DNA of 38,235 nucleotides from Bacteriovorax sp. (GTDB lineage Bacteria > Bdellovibrionota > Bacteriovoracia > Bacteriovoracales > Bacteriovoracaceae), in assembly GCA_018060625.1 (NCBI GenBank), contig JAGOVS010000011.1, forward strand, positions 1 through 38,235, given 5' to 3'. The notes under the pieces were generated by a model that was given only the letters and a program-made list of their open reading frames with translations, made no database searches and had not been told where the DNA came from. How positions within the stretch are numbered: position 1 is the first letter of the stretch; each line of letters starts with the position of its first letter. The position numbers and the translations under genes are program-made. Positions 17,399-25,716 of the stretch are shown piece by piece.

Positions 17399-17466
17399 CT
17401 TCTACCTCACTTAATCTCAACTTCTTTTGAGACGGTCCACATTTCAGACCTATCCATTCTAAAGCA

Positions 17467-17493
17467 AAGATAAGGCCGAATTTTAGGTGTCAA
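17467..17493 (-). promoter_or_regulatory. possible promoter of the small lipoprotein
   Basis: On the minus strand TTGACA (17488-17493) is followed by a short 15-bp spacer and TATCTT (17467-17472). The leader would contain a 6-bp stem hairpin, TCTCAA/TTGAGA at 17415-17432. The short spacer makes this tentative. Confidence 0.35.
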
Positions 17494-17494
17494 T

Positions 17495-17510
17495 TAAACA
17501 CTAGTGTTTA
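17495..17510. promoter_or_regulatory. 16-bp perfect palindrome, candidate operator
   Basis: TAAACACTAGTGTTTA is a perfect palindrome in the middle of a divergent region. It abuts the TTGACA of the leftward promoter and overlaps a TTTACA (17507-17512) that, with TAGTAT at 17528-17533 or TATGGT at 17531-17536, could drive the rightward gene. A dimeric repressor bound here could control both genes. Confidence 0.5.
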
Positions 17511-17569
17511 CAAGGAAGTTGGGCCTGTAGTATGGTCGCCTCGCCACTCAAACCAAGAGGAGTTCCCCA

Positions 17570-17947
17570 ATGAAAAAGGCAGTCGCTCTCGCACTTTTTA
17601 GTTTATTCTCAACACTCGCAACGGCTTCTGAAATCCCGGCCCTAAGATGTCTGGGAACTGAGCCATTTTGGGGTGTCAAAACTCAAGTAAACGGAACTTT
17701 AACTTATGCTGACCCCATAACAATGGGCGTAACTCGCTACTTAAACGCTGAGCTACTAAATGCGGCCGGAACGTCGGGCGATTTCGCCTTCCAAATAAAG
17801 GCCGTTGACTCTACTAATAAGTCTCTTAAGTTAAATGTGATAAAAACAGTTTGTAATGATGGGATGTCTGATGAGGTTTATACCTACTCCGTTCTCGTTG
17901 AAACTGAAATCGGAATGCTCTTTGGTTGTTGCAATAAGGCCGACTAA
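17570..17947 (+). CDS. periplasmic COG3650-like protein
   Basis: The 125-residue product has a signal peptide (MKKAVALALFSLFSTLATA). The mature part begins with RCLGTEPFWGV and ends with CNDGMSDEVYTYSVLV and GCC. The G-x-E-P-F-W start and the C-x-D-x-M-S-D-x-x-Y plus GC(C) end are hallmarks of the COG3650 family of small exported beta proteins, often found near HslJ-type META domains. The cysteines probably form disulfides. Molecular role unknown. AGAGGAG lies 8 bp before the ATG. It is divergent from the small lipoprotein across the 16-bp palindrome. Confidence 0.75.
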   Translation: MKKAVALALFSLFSTLATASEIPALRCLGTEPFWGVKTQVNGTLTYADPITMGVTRYLNAELLNAAGTSGDFAFQIKAVDSTNKSLKLNVIKTVCNDGMSDEVYTYSVLVETEIGMLFGCCNKAD

Positions 17948-18066
17948 CCTTTGGACGGCCTACCAAAGTTTTTTCGATTGTTTTCTAGACAGTTCTCATA
18001 AGTCGCTAATTTAACTCTTTGCTCTCTTGGCCCAAAGCTTGCTTTTCAGTCAAGAGAACAAGTTAA

Positions 18067-18084
18067 GCGAATAGATTTATTCGC
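18067..18084 (+). promoter_or_regulatory. hairpin in the leader of the subtilase gene
   Basis: GCGAATA (18067-18073), loop GATT, TATTCGC (18078-18084): a perfect 7-bp stem ending 22 bp before the ATG and just ahead of the AAGGGA ribosome binding site. A second inverted repeat, TCTCTTG/CAAGAGA (18023-18029 and 18051-18057), lies upstream. I see no convincing promoter boxes in this 159-bp gap. Confidence 0.4.
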
Positions 18085-18106
18085 GGATCTAATTAAGGGA
18101 TGAATT

Positions 18107-19240
18107 ATGAATAAACTGACATTCAAAAAGATTATCTTAGCCTATGTCATGGCAACAATCTCCTTTGTGGCCATGTCACAATCGACGGGATTGCCTCTTG
18201 CCAAGATGTCTATCTCTAAGGTTGAAGAAAAATCCTATTTTGATCCCAAAGATCTCGTTTCAAATTATGTCAGTTGGGGGGTTAACCCCACGAACCCGGC
18301 CAGTATTAACCTTCTTGAAGCTTGGAAAAAATTTAAAAAGAAAAAAGATATCGTTGTTGCAGTCGTAGATACTGGAATTGATAGAGAGCACCCATTTTTA
18401 GAAAAAAACATCTTTGTTGAAAATGGGAAAGTTGATCCTAATAATTTTGGTGTCGATTTTTCAAAAGATAAAAAGTCTAAAGGCATGCCTACTGATAACC
18501 ACGGGCATGGCACGCACGTTTCAGGAATTATCAAAAGTATTTTTCCAGAAGTTAAGATACTGGCCTTAAAATACTACAATCCCTCAGCTTCAGGAGTTGA
18601 TAATTTAAACTCAACGGTTGAGGCCTTAAGATATGCCGTTGACCACAACGTCGACGTCATCAACTATTCAGGTGGTGGACCAGAAGCGGCCAGTGAAGAA
18701 TTGCGTGTTCTAAAAGAAGCAGAAAGAAAAGGTATAATCGTTGTTGCAGCTGCTGGAAATGAAGAATCAAACATAGATGATAAAAAGAAGGCTTATTTCC
18801 CGGCCAGCTATGGGTTAAAAAACATCATTACGGTTACTGCCCATGATGAAGATTTAAAAATCCTCAATTCTTCTAACTATGGCCGCACAAGTGTTGATAT
18901 CTTTGCTCCAGGATACAGAATAAAATCCTCTCTTCAAAATGGAAGAAGTGGATATCTAACAGGAACAAGTCAAGCTACGGCATTTGTAACTGGGGTAGTG
19001 GCACTCATTAAGGCTGAATACCCTCAACTCTCTACTGAAAAAATAAAAGAGATTATTAAAGCTTCTGCTAAAAAAGAAGTTACGATGGAAGGAAAATGCG
19101 CCACAGGTGGACGCCTAGATGCAGCTTCGGCCCTTTCTTTGGCCTCTCAATATGCGGGTGAAACTGAAGTTAAAAGGCAATTGGCCAATTCGGTTAACAG
19201 TGCCAAAGAAGGAAAAATTATTTACCGAATTGCGAATTAA
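18107..19240 (+). CDS. secreted subtilisin-like serine protease (S8)
   Basis: The 377-residue product has a signal peptide (about 1-25). The catalytic triad is complete: Asp88 in VVAVVDTGID, His134 in HGHGTHVSG and Ser288 in GTSQATAFV. The oxyanion-hole asparagine is in VVAAAGNEES. Residues about 26-60 form only a short pro-region, so this is a compact enzyme, and there is no large C-terminal domain. It is probably exported to the periplasm or medium; substrates are unknown, though secreted proteases would suit a predatory lifestyle. AAGGGA precedes the ATG. Its last 23 bp overlap the convergent zinc-ribbon gene. Confidence 0.95.
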   Translation: MNKLTFKKIILAYVMATISFVAMSQSTGLPLAKMSISKVEEKSYFDPKDLVSNYVSWGVNPTNPASINLLEAWKKFKKKKDIVVAVVDTGIDREHPFLEKNIFVENGKVDPNNFGVDFSKDKKSKGMPTDNHGHGTHVSGIIKSIFPEVKILALKYYNPSASGVDNLNSTVEALRYAVDHNVDVINYSGGGPEAASEELRVLKEAERKGIIVVAAAGNEESNIDDKKKAYFPASYGLKNIITVTAHDEDLKILNSSNYGRTSVDIFAPGYRIKSSLQNGRSGYLTGTSQATAFVTGVVALIKAEYPQLSTEKIKEIIKASAKKEVTMEGKCATGGRLDAASALSLASQYAGETEVKRQLANSVNSAKEGKIIYRIAN

Positions 19241-19877
19241 TTAGATCTTTAAAGGCCATGGCCACTGCAATCATTGTGGACAAAATAATGGCCAATTTAA
19301 AGAAAGACTCTAATCTTAAAATTCCCCATAAACGATAATCGAGCAAAACCCTAACCCAAGACTCATCAGCAGAAACCTCGCTCTTGGCAATTTGAAGATA
19401 ATGGAACAATTCGCGACCTTCAAGAGAGTTATCATTTTCTTCTAAAAGCTTAGACATTAACTCCGCTGATAAGCGATAGCGCAACAATTCGTCGATTATT
19501 TCTATCGCTTCAGCATAAAAAAGCTTGCGCTCTTTATCCTCGATAATACCAATAGTATTAAAGGCTGAGACAAGATCACTAAACCTTTTAGATAAAAAAC
19601 GGACATAGCTTTTTGCACGTGTTGAATGACGTGATTCAAATAATGGAAAAAAACGAATAAAGCTATATTGCCCATCCAAATATCGCTCTTTTATCCCATA
19701 AAAGCTCTTTGGTCCAAACGCGCTTCCAATGGGGTGATAGAGCAGTGAACGGCCACATGCTTCGCACTCTGTATCTGTGATAAAAACAGACTGACAAGAC
19801 GGGCATCGCTTAATCTTCTGATAAGCGGTGGGTGGAATAGAGAGACCTTCTGAATCGTTTCTTAAATCATAATTCAT
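19218..19877 (-). CDS. zinc-ribbon protein with C-terminal membrane anchor, unknown function
   Basis: The 219-residue protein has two CXXC knuckles (CPSCQSVFITDTECEACG) at about 25-42, a helical middle rich in arginine and glutamate, and a single hydrophobic segment near the C-terminus (about 191-208, KLAIILSTMIAVAMAF). This layout suggests a cytoplasmic protein tail-anchored in the inner membrane. I do not recognise the family. No ribosome binding site precedes the ATG. A promoter pair with lnt lies in the 64-bp divergent gap. The 3' end overlaps the subtilase gene by 23 bp. Confidence 0.7.
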   Translation of the reverse strand: MNYDLRNDSEGLSIPPTAYQKIKRCPSCQSVFITDTECEACGRSLLYHPIGSAFGPKSFYGIKERYLDGQYSFIRFFPLFESRHSTRAKSYVRFLSKRFSDLVSAFNTIGIIEDKERKLFYAEAIEIIDELLRYRLSAELMSKLLEENDNSLEGRELFHYLQIAKSEVSADESWVRVLLDYRLWGILRLESFFKLAIILSTMIAVAMAFKDLINSQFGK

Positions 19878-19884
19878 AAGGAAA

Positions 19885-19914
19885 AGTGTAAAGGTAAAAC
19901 TCTCTCATTGGCAA
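19885..19914 (-). promoter_or_regulatory. leftward promoter of the zinc-ribbon gene
   Basis: On the minus strand TTGCCA (19909-19914), an 18-bp spacer and TACACT (19885-19890). The ATG at 19877 begins 7 bp after the -10 box with no ribosome binding site. The -35 box overlaps that of the lnt promoter by five bases. Confidence 0.45.
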
Positions 19915-19936
19915 ATAATCCAAAAAAAATTACTAT
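19908..19936 (+). promoter_or_regulatory. lnt: rightward promoter of lnt with predicted leaderless start
   Basis: TTGGCA (19908-19913), a 17-bp spacer and TACTAT (19931-19936). The ATG at 19942 begins 5 bp later (CTTGT), so transcription should start at or within a base or two of the start codon. Confidence 0.65.
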
Positions 19937-19941
19937 CTTGT

Positions 19942-21501
19942 ATGTTCAGAAAAATAACAACTTCAAAATATTCACCTTTTTTACTCTCACTACTTGGTGG
20001 ACTCTTTTACGCCAGCGGATTCCCACTCTTTAACGGGCATTCTTTTTTTCTTGGGTCTATTATTGGCTTTTTCCTTTTTAATTATGCCCTTTCTCTTGAA
20101 GTGAGTCTTAAAAAGCAAATGCTTGTCGCTCTCATTTTTTCTTTTGGATTTTATATTCTCGGATTTTACTGGATTCCCTATACCCTTAACGAGTTTGGAG
20201 GCTTAACTCCGCCCTTCAATCATTTATTAGGACTTATTTTCTCTTTAGTTATAATCCCTCAAGCTTATCTCTATACTGCCATTCAAAGAAAAATAAGAAA
20301 TCCTATTTTTTTAAGTCTTTCCTACGTTCTTCTTGAAGAATATGTCCCTCAGCAATTTCCTGCCCATATCGGCCATAGCTTTTTATCAATAGCTCCTGAA
20401 TTTCCCTTAAAGTTGGCACCCATCTTTGGAGCTCCAGTTTACAGCTTTCTCACAGCATTCATTGGACTCAGCATCCTCGACCACATTAAAACGAAGCGTG
20501 CTCCTCGATTATCATATGCCCTATTTGCCTTAATGATGCTCTTAAACTTCACTCTTCCCTCTTCCTATCAAGGAAGGCTTTTGCCCTCACTAAATATCAG
20601 AGTTATCCAACCCAATATTGGCAATTTTATTAAAATCACTTCTGAAAGAGGTGAATTAAACTCACTTAAAAATGTTTTTGATAATTATTATGAATTAAGT
20701 ACCGCTCCAACACGCACTCCTTTGGATTTAATTATCTGGCCAGAGACAGCTTTCCCAACTCTCATTGCCAGCGAAGTGATGAAACGTAATAACGACTTAA
20801 AAATCCCAGGAACTCTCTCTCAAATTATTGAAAAAACGCAGGCTGAACTTTTCATCGGGGGCTATGATTTAAAACCTAGTACAGGAAAGCAAGATTACGA
20901 AAGTCAATATAATGCCGCATTTCTCTTTGGCACTGATCAAAAGTTAAAAGACGTCTATCGAAAAATTCGTCTCATTCCCTTTGGAGAAGGACTACCCTTT
21001 GGGCCTTTTAATAAGATTCTCAGTAAAGTCATCACAAATGTATCTTATTTTGCGGAAGGGTCTTCATTTACACTTTTTAAAACAAAAAATGGAACGCCTT
21101 TTACAAGTGTCATTTGTTATGAGGTTTTGTTTTCAAGCTTTGTTAGAGATTTTTTAAATGCCCAAGAAATGCCTGCTCAATTTTTAGTGAATCTCACAAA
21201 TGATTCTTGGTATGGAGATACGGCCGAACCACACCAGCATCTTTTTCTGGCAAAGTGGCGTGCTCTTGAATTTAATATTCCTATTATTCGTTCAACCAAT
21301 ACGGGGATCACGACCCTTATTATGCCCGATGGATCTGAAAGCGATAGACTTACATTTGAAGAGAAAAAAAATCTCGATTTTGAATTACAGTTGCGAGAGA
21401 CAACGAGTACTATTTATCAAAGATTTGGCCTCTGGATGCTTCTTTCGTTATCCGCTTTTTTTTATATTCTCCAACGTACCTATCAAAAACTTAGGATTTA
21501 A
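19942..21501 (+). CDS. lnt: apolipoprotein N-acyltransferase
   Basis: Inner-membrane enzyme that adds the third acyl chain to lipoproteins. The 519-residue product has hydrophobic segments over the first 205 residues and a periplasmic nitrilase-fold domain. The catalytic residues are Glu268 (IIWPETAFP), Lys341 (VYRKIRLIPFGE) and Cys392 (SVICYEVLF), and NLTNDSWYG follows as in the family. A last membrane segment is at about 495-512. It presumably serves the lipoproteins seen here (22544 and 17234). The last 11 bp overlap the convergent kdsD gene. Confidence 0.96.
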   Translation: MFRKITTSKYSPFLLSLLGGLFYASGFPLFNGHSFFLGSIIGFFLFNYALSLEVSLKKQMLVALIFSFGFYILGFYWIPYTLNEFGGLTPPFNHLLGLIFSLVIIPQAYLYTAIQRKIRNPIFLSLSYVLLEEYVPQQFPAHIGHSFLSIAPEFPLKLAPIFGAPVYSFLTAFIGLSILDHIKTKRAPRLSYALFALMMLLNFTLPSSYQGRLLPSLNIRVIQPNIGNFIKITSERGELNSLKNVFDNYYELSTAPTRTPLDLIIWPETAFPTLIASEVMKRNNDLKIPGTLSQIIEKTQAELFIGGYDLKPSTGKQDYESQYNAAFLFGTDQKLKDVYRKIRLIPFGEGLPFGPFNKILSKVITNVSYFAEGSSFTLFKTKNGTPFTSVICYEVLFSSFVRDFLNAQEMPAQFLVNLTNDSWYGDTAEPHQHLFLAKWRALEFNIPIIRSTNTGITTLIMPDGSESDRLTFEEKKNLDFELQLRETTSTIYQRFGLWMLLSLSAFFYILQRTYQKLRI

Positions 21502-22483
21502 GTGAGAAGCCTTCCTTGGTGAGTTCATGTATTCTAATAAAACCCAGAAAGGACTTAGCATCTATAACCGGAAGAACATGAAGATAGCGAGATTCTCCTT
21601 CCATAAGCTCTAAAGCTTCAAAGGCTAAATTTTCAGGTCCTATCGTAATCGGATTTTTATTCATTAATTCACTGACTAGGGTCTTTAAGCCAAAATTTTC
21701 TTTTGTAAAAGTTCGTCTAATATCACCTTCAACTAAAATTCCCATAAATTTACCATCATCAACAACGGCACAACCTCCGACCGGAAATTTCGTCATTAAA
21801 AGAATTACTTCTTGAAGTGTTTGACCAGATGTAACGACAGGACAATTTGATTCTTTAATCATCAAATCTTTTACTTTCATACGCAGGGATTTTCCCAAAA
21901 TTCCACCTGGATGATTGACTGCAAATCCCTCTTTGGATAGGCCCGTCAATGCTTCCAATAAAACGGCCATTGCATCTCCCATCGCCACTGCGACGGTTGA
22001 ACTTGTTGTCGGTGCTTGATTGTTAATACATGCTTCTTTTTCCACTGAACAATCAAGCACGATACCACAATGATCTCCAATGGGAGATGTACAGGCCCCA
22101 ATAAGGCCTATGCGATTTTCCTTCTTAGTTGGGATAAAAGGGAGTAATTTTAAAATTTCTTCCGTCGTTCCTGATTTACTTAAAAAGACAATCGCATCTG
22201 TAGCCCTTACCCGCCCAAGGTCCCCATGCAAGGCCTCTGTCGGATGTAAATAAAACGAGGGCAATCCAAGAGAAGTGAAGGTCGAAGCACATTTTTGAGC
22301 GACAATTCCCGACTTACCCACTCCACAAAAAATAAGTGCTGATTTATTGCTTTGGAGCTCTGTGAAAAGATCCACCAGTTTATCAACTTGCGCTGAACCA
22401 GATTTTTCTAGAAGTTGAGCTGCTCGCTCTAATGCTCTTGCTTCAAGTCTTAAAACATCTGCCATCATTTTCGTGTGGGCCAT
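21491..22483 (-). CDS. kdsD: D-arabinose 5-phosphate isomerase (KpsF/GutQ family)
   Basis: Converts ribulose 5-phosphate to arabinose 5-phosphate, the first step to Kdo of lipopolysaccharide. The 330-residue product has an N-terminal SIS sugar-isomerase domain (GVGKSGIVAQKCASTF, then HPTEALHGDLGRV and LSKSGTTEEI) and two C-terminal CBS domains (about 205-330), the standard layout. AAGGA lies 6 bp before the ATG. It is divergent from the lipoprotein gene at 22544 and converges on lnt. The KdsD, KpsF and GutQ paralogues cannot be told apart from sequence alone. Confidence 0.92.
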   Translation of the reverse strand: MAHTKMMADVLRLEARALERAAQLLEKSGSAQVDKLVDLFTELQSNKSALIFCGVGKSGIVAQKCASTFTSLGLPSFYLHPTEALHGDLGRVRATDAIVFLSKSGTTEEILKLLPFIPTKKENRIGLIGACTSPIGDHCGIVLDCSVEKEACINNQAPTTSSTVAVAMGDAMAVLLEALTGLSKEGFAVNHPGGILGKSLRMKVKDLMIKESNCPVVTSGQTLQEVILLMTKFPVGGCAVVDDGKFMGILVEGDIRRTFTKENFGLKTLVSELMNKNPITIGPENLAFEALELMEGESRYLHVLPVIDAKSFLGFIRIHELTKEGFSLKS

Positions 22484-22543
22484 ACATTCCTTCTGCTCAT
22501 TTAGCTTTCTCTTATTTTTATTCTTCGTTACAATGTATTTAAG

Positions 22544-23086
22544 ATGATAAAAAGTTTTTTACAACTAATAAAGTTTTCTTTCTTCATGTTGACGGCCTGT
22601 TTCTTCTTACAGGGATGTTCTTCCTATGAGAATTTTAAACAAGTTAGTGAGGAATTAGAGATTCCTAGTCAGGTTTATCGCGCGGATTATAATAAAGTTT
22701 GGCAAGAAGTCAAAAAAGTTACAAATAAATACGACCGTGAACTCGACAACCAAGAGGCCGGTGTCATAAAAACCAGATGGATTGACAATACTCTAGAGCT
22801 CAACTTTGCAGACTCGTTTGGTCCAAATGACGGAGTCAAATCAGCTCAATTTAAACTTATCATAAATGTTGTCAAAGGCTATAGAGGTAACAAAGAAGTA
22901 TGCAAAGTCACTATCTTCAAGCGACAAAGAATTGAACAAGACTTTCTTCAGGGCTTTAAGGTCATCCGAAGTGATGGAATTTTAGAGAAGGCCATCCTTT
23001 ACCGTTTAGAAAGGGCCCTTTCTATTGAATCGAAACTGCAAGAAATTGAAGATAAAAAGAGTAAAGAAGCAGAAAAAAGCTTTTAA
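22544..23086 (+). CDS. outer-membrane-type lipoprotein, unknown function (faint BamC resemblance)
   Basis: The 180-residue product has a signal peptide with lipobox FLQGC (Cys25) followed by SS, which favours transport to the outer membrane. The mature protein alternates helix and strand: ADYNKVWQEVKKVTNKYDRE then AGVIKTRW, a pattern like one BamC/NlpB-type helix-grip domain. This is suggestive only. The C-terminus is a lysine/glutamate helix. There is no ribosome binding site; TACAAT (22529-22534) ends 9 bp before the ATG, so the mRNA leader may be only 2-3 nt, although no good -35 box is visible. It converges on the HEAT gene with a 3-bp gap. Confidence 0.75.
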   Translation: MIKSFLQLIKFSFFMLTACFFLQGCSSYENFKQVSEELEIPSQVYRADYNKVWQEVKKVTNKYDRELDNQEAGVIKTRWIDNTLELNFADSFGPNDGVKSAQFKLIINVVKGYRGNKEVCKVTIFKRQRIEQDFLQGFKVIRSDGILEKAILYRLERALSIESKLQEIEDKKSKEAEKSF

Positions 23087-23089
23087 GTA

Positions 23090-23875
23090 TTATTCAATTG
23101 TTGTCTGAAGGGCCATTCTCTGCCAATAAATTCTCTTCGCTTTCATATCTGAATCTGGTGATTTTTTACCGGTAATCTTTGCTAAACTCAGATCCATTTC
23201 ATTAAAAATATCATTATAACGATCTTTTTGAATCATTTTCATTAAGGGTGCTCTCGCTTCTTGAAAACGTAAATCCCCTACTGTTAAAATCACTGACTTT
23301 ATCAAGTTCGAACGCTTTGACTTAAGTTCTTTCCCTTGCAAAGTTGGTTGATAATAATTTTTTTTGTCATAAAGCATTGACCAGACCTGAGGAGCGGCCT
23401 TAGAAATTTTTAGAGACCTGATATTATCTAACGCTTGTGAGCGCACAATGAATGATTCATCTGACAAACACTGCGCATAATGAGATCCATATTCTTTTTG
23501 CTTTAACGCCAGCATGGTCTTCAAACTTGCCATTCTCATAACCCAATTCGGGTGCTTTAAAAACTTTGATAAAAAAGGTGCTGACTTCTCCCCCATAATC
23601 TGGCCCAAGAGAAACGTAGCCACCCAACGATTTTTATCAGGATATTTGCCATTTTTCATAACTTCAATCAAGGCTTCAACTGATTCACCACCGTGCTTAA
23701 TGGTTTCTGACTTAAGAGCTATGATCTGGTTTTTATCAGAGTAATTCACCATGTACTTTTGCAGAAGAGTATTTTTAACTTCACTGGAATTAATAGAAGC
23801 CTGAGCAGATACACTAAGAAAAATGGAAACAAACAGGGTGCCATTTTGGAGAAACTTAAAACTACCATAATTCAT
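23090..23875 (-). CDS. exported HEAT-repeat protein
   Basis: The 261-residue product has an N-terminal signal peptide (about 1-27, ending SVSAQA). The rest is paired helices with HEAT spacing, including GESVEALIEVMKNGKYPDKN, APFLSKFLKHPNWVMRMASL and LSDESFIVRSQALDNIRSL. It is a periplasmic scaffold-like protein with no catalytic motif. GAGAGGATC lies just before the ATG. It follows the coiled-coil membrane protein by 20 bp, so the two may be co-expressed. Confidence 0.78.
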   Translation of the reverse strand: MNYGSFKFLQNGTLFVSIFLSVSAQASINSSEVKNTLLQKYMVNYSDKNQIIALKSETIKHGGESVEALIEVMKNGKYPDKNRWVATFLLGQIMGEKSAPFLSKFLKHPNWVMRMASLKTMLALKQKEYGSHYAQCLSDESFIVRSQALDNIRSLKISKAAPQVWSMLYDKKNYYQPTLQGKELKSKRSNLIKSVILTVGDLRFQEARAPLMKMIQKDRYNDIFNEMDLSLAKITGKKSPDSDMKAKRIYWQRMALQTTIE

Positions 23876-23895
23876 ATAAAGATCCTCTCAAAAAT

Positions 23896-24795
23896 TTAAC
23901 CTAACATCTTCTCAAACTCAGACAGCAATTCTTCGGCTGATTTTTGCTCACCTTCAACAACAGGAATATCGTCTGCTTCAACAACTGCTTCTACTTTTGG
24001 GGCCGGTTTACTATCTTGAATGGCCTTGGCCATCTCGGCTTCTAGATCTAACTCTTCTTCCACTGGCCCTATCACTGGAGCTGCTATCGGCATCTCTGGA
24101 GCTTTCACCTGAGGAGCGCCCTTCTTTAAGGCCGAGACTTCTGCTTTCAATTGATCATTTTCTTGCTGAAGCCGTTTTAAATTGGCTAGATCTTCCTCGA
24201 TGATTTCATATTCTTTTAATCGTTCCCTGAGATCATTTCGCTCATTGGTCACTATTGTCAGATCTTTCTGCAGATTAGCATCTCCCCCACTACTAGCACG
24301 CGCTTCAGTTAACTGAGCCTGCAAGGCCGCTAAATCTTTTTTTAAAATATCAACTTCTGCACTTCCTTTTCCAGAAGATAATTCCATCATTCTTTTTTCA
24401 AGATCTGCAATTTGCTTAGAGCGATCATTGAGTTTTAACGTTAATGAAGCAATCTCAGCATTTTTTTGATTTACTTCCTCTGAAGACGACCCCACGCTAA
24501 TATTCATCGAACTTGGAAGATCCCCTACTGGAACTACAGAGGGGATGCCATTCCCCATATCAAGCCCTCCACCTCTGAATAAAGAAGACTTTAGAGATGT
24601 TGAATTTTGAATAATTGAATCCAAGTAATTTTTAACTACACTGGCGGGAATTTCATGGGTAAGTTGATGAAATTTTTTTCTATTATAAAACCAATACGCA
24701 ATAATAGTTCCTGTTGTGACAAGCAAAAGCGTGCCAAAAACAGTAATAGTTTCATCTGTAAATTTCGTGAGAATTAAACGTAATGTTTCTGACAC
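23896..24795 (-). CDS. membrane-anchored coiled-coil protein of unknown function
   Basis: The 299-residue protein has one N-terminal membrane segment (about 17-36), a serine/glycine-rich linker, a heptad coiled coil at about 110-225 (IASLTLKLNDRSKQIADLEK onward), a proline-rich stretch, an acidic region and a conserved-looking terminal helix EELLSEFEKML. This is the layout of a tether: membrane anchor, rod, disordered arm and a docking peptide. The start is GTG, supported by GGAAGGGA 3 bp upstream. It is the fourth gene of a minus-strand set after the aminotransferase, yacG and monophosphatase genes, with 39 bp to the last of these. Confidence 0.75.
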   Translation of the reverse strand: MSETLRLILTKFTDETITVFGTLLLVTTGTIIAYWFYNRKKFHQLTHEIPASVVKNYLDSIIQNSTSLKSSLFRGGGLDMGNGIPSVVPVGDLPSSMNISVGSSSEEVNQKNAEIASLTLKLNDRSKQIADLEKRMMELSSGKGSAEVDILKKDLAALQAQLTEARASSGGDANLQKDLTIVTNERNDLRERLKEYEIIEEDLANLKRLQQENDQLKAEVSALKKGAPQVKAPEMPIAAPVIGPVEEELDLEAEMAKAIQDSKPAPKVEAVVEADDIPVVEGEQKSAEELLSEFEKMLG

Positions 24796-24834
24796 AGTTC
24801 CCTTCCTAGGATAAACATAGATCGATCTAATAAA

Positions 24835-25716
24835 TTATATGCTTTTAGTGAAATTTGACAAGATCTCACTGTGAAGAGGGGCCCTTGCCGCCACAATTGT
24901 TTCCTGAAAAGGATGAAATGCCTGACCAGTGTAATCAGATACAATAACTCCGGCCTCCAGACAAATCAGACCAGCAGCAGAAACATCCCATGCAGCAAGT
25001 CCTCTTTCCCAAAAACAATCAAAAACTCCTTTAGCTACATAACAAAGATCAAGAGCTGCGCTCCCCATTCTTCTTATTCCACGAGATTTCCCCATCATGT
25101 TTTTAAATAGAGTAAACTCATCTTCGAAAATGGGACCTTTCTCTGTTGTAAAACCAGTTACGAGCAGTGAATCTTTTAACATTTTTTTATTCTGACTTTT
25201 TTTAATCTTTGAAACAGGTGTTTTTCTTGATAAATGGTTGACCATTTTTGTCCCTTTACCTTTTATCGCATAAAAGCACTCTCCACTACTTGGTCTTAAA
25301 ACAACTCCCACAACTGGTTCTCCAAAACGAACAAGCGAGATACAGACACAAAAATAGTCGAGACCATTTAAAAAATTATTCGTCCCATCTAGGGGATCGA
25401 TGATCCAAACCCATTCTTTTTCTTGTAAAAATTTATAACGAGACATCTCACCTTTATATTCATCAAAAGCACTCTCCTCGGCCAAGATAAAATGGTCTGG
25501 GTATTGATTTTTTATTCCCCTTATAATAATTTTTTCTGATTCGGTATCTGCATTGGACGCAATTCCTTGGGCTTCTTTCGTTGTAATTCTTAATGAAGAA
25601 AGCCGGGCTTGCTTTTTCATCAAGTGATCACCTGCTGATTTTGCTAAAGAAAGTGAAAGCTTTAAGGCCACTTCATTCGTGACTTTTTTATTTATAATCG
25701 TCTTCGGAATATTCAT
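24835..25716 (-). CDS. inositol monophosphatase family phosphatase
   Basis: Metal-dependent sugar or inositol phosphatase (SuhB/CysQ/HisN superfamily). From the chosen ATG it has 293 residues. Metal ligands are visible: Glu80-Glu81 (ILAEES), the Asp-rich IDPLDGTNNF at 106-115 and the distal WDVSAAGLICLEAG near 246. The substrate cannot be read from sequence. Upstream ATGs (to 25839) would add a lysine-rich segment that merely reads yacG in another frame, so I prefer 25716, which overlaps yacG by 29 bp. A GTG after the yacG stop is also possible. Confidence 0.88.
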   Translation of the reverse strand: MNIPKTIINKKVTNEVALKLSLSLAKSAGDHLMKKQARLSSLRITTKEAQGIASNADTESEKIIIRGIKNQYPDHFILAEESAFDEYKGEMSRYKFLQEKEWVWIIDPLDGTNNFLNGLDYFCVCISLVRFGEPVVGVVLRPSSGECFYAIKGKGTKMVNHLSRKTPVSKIKKSQNKKMLKDSLLVTGFTTEKGPIFEDEFTLFKNMMGKSRGIRRMGSAALDLCYVAKGVFDCFWERGLAAWDVSAAGLICLEAGVIVSDYTGQAFHPFQETIVAARAPLHSEILSNFTKSI

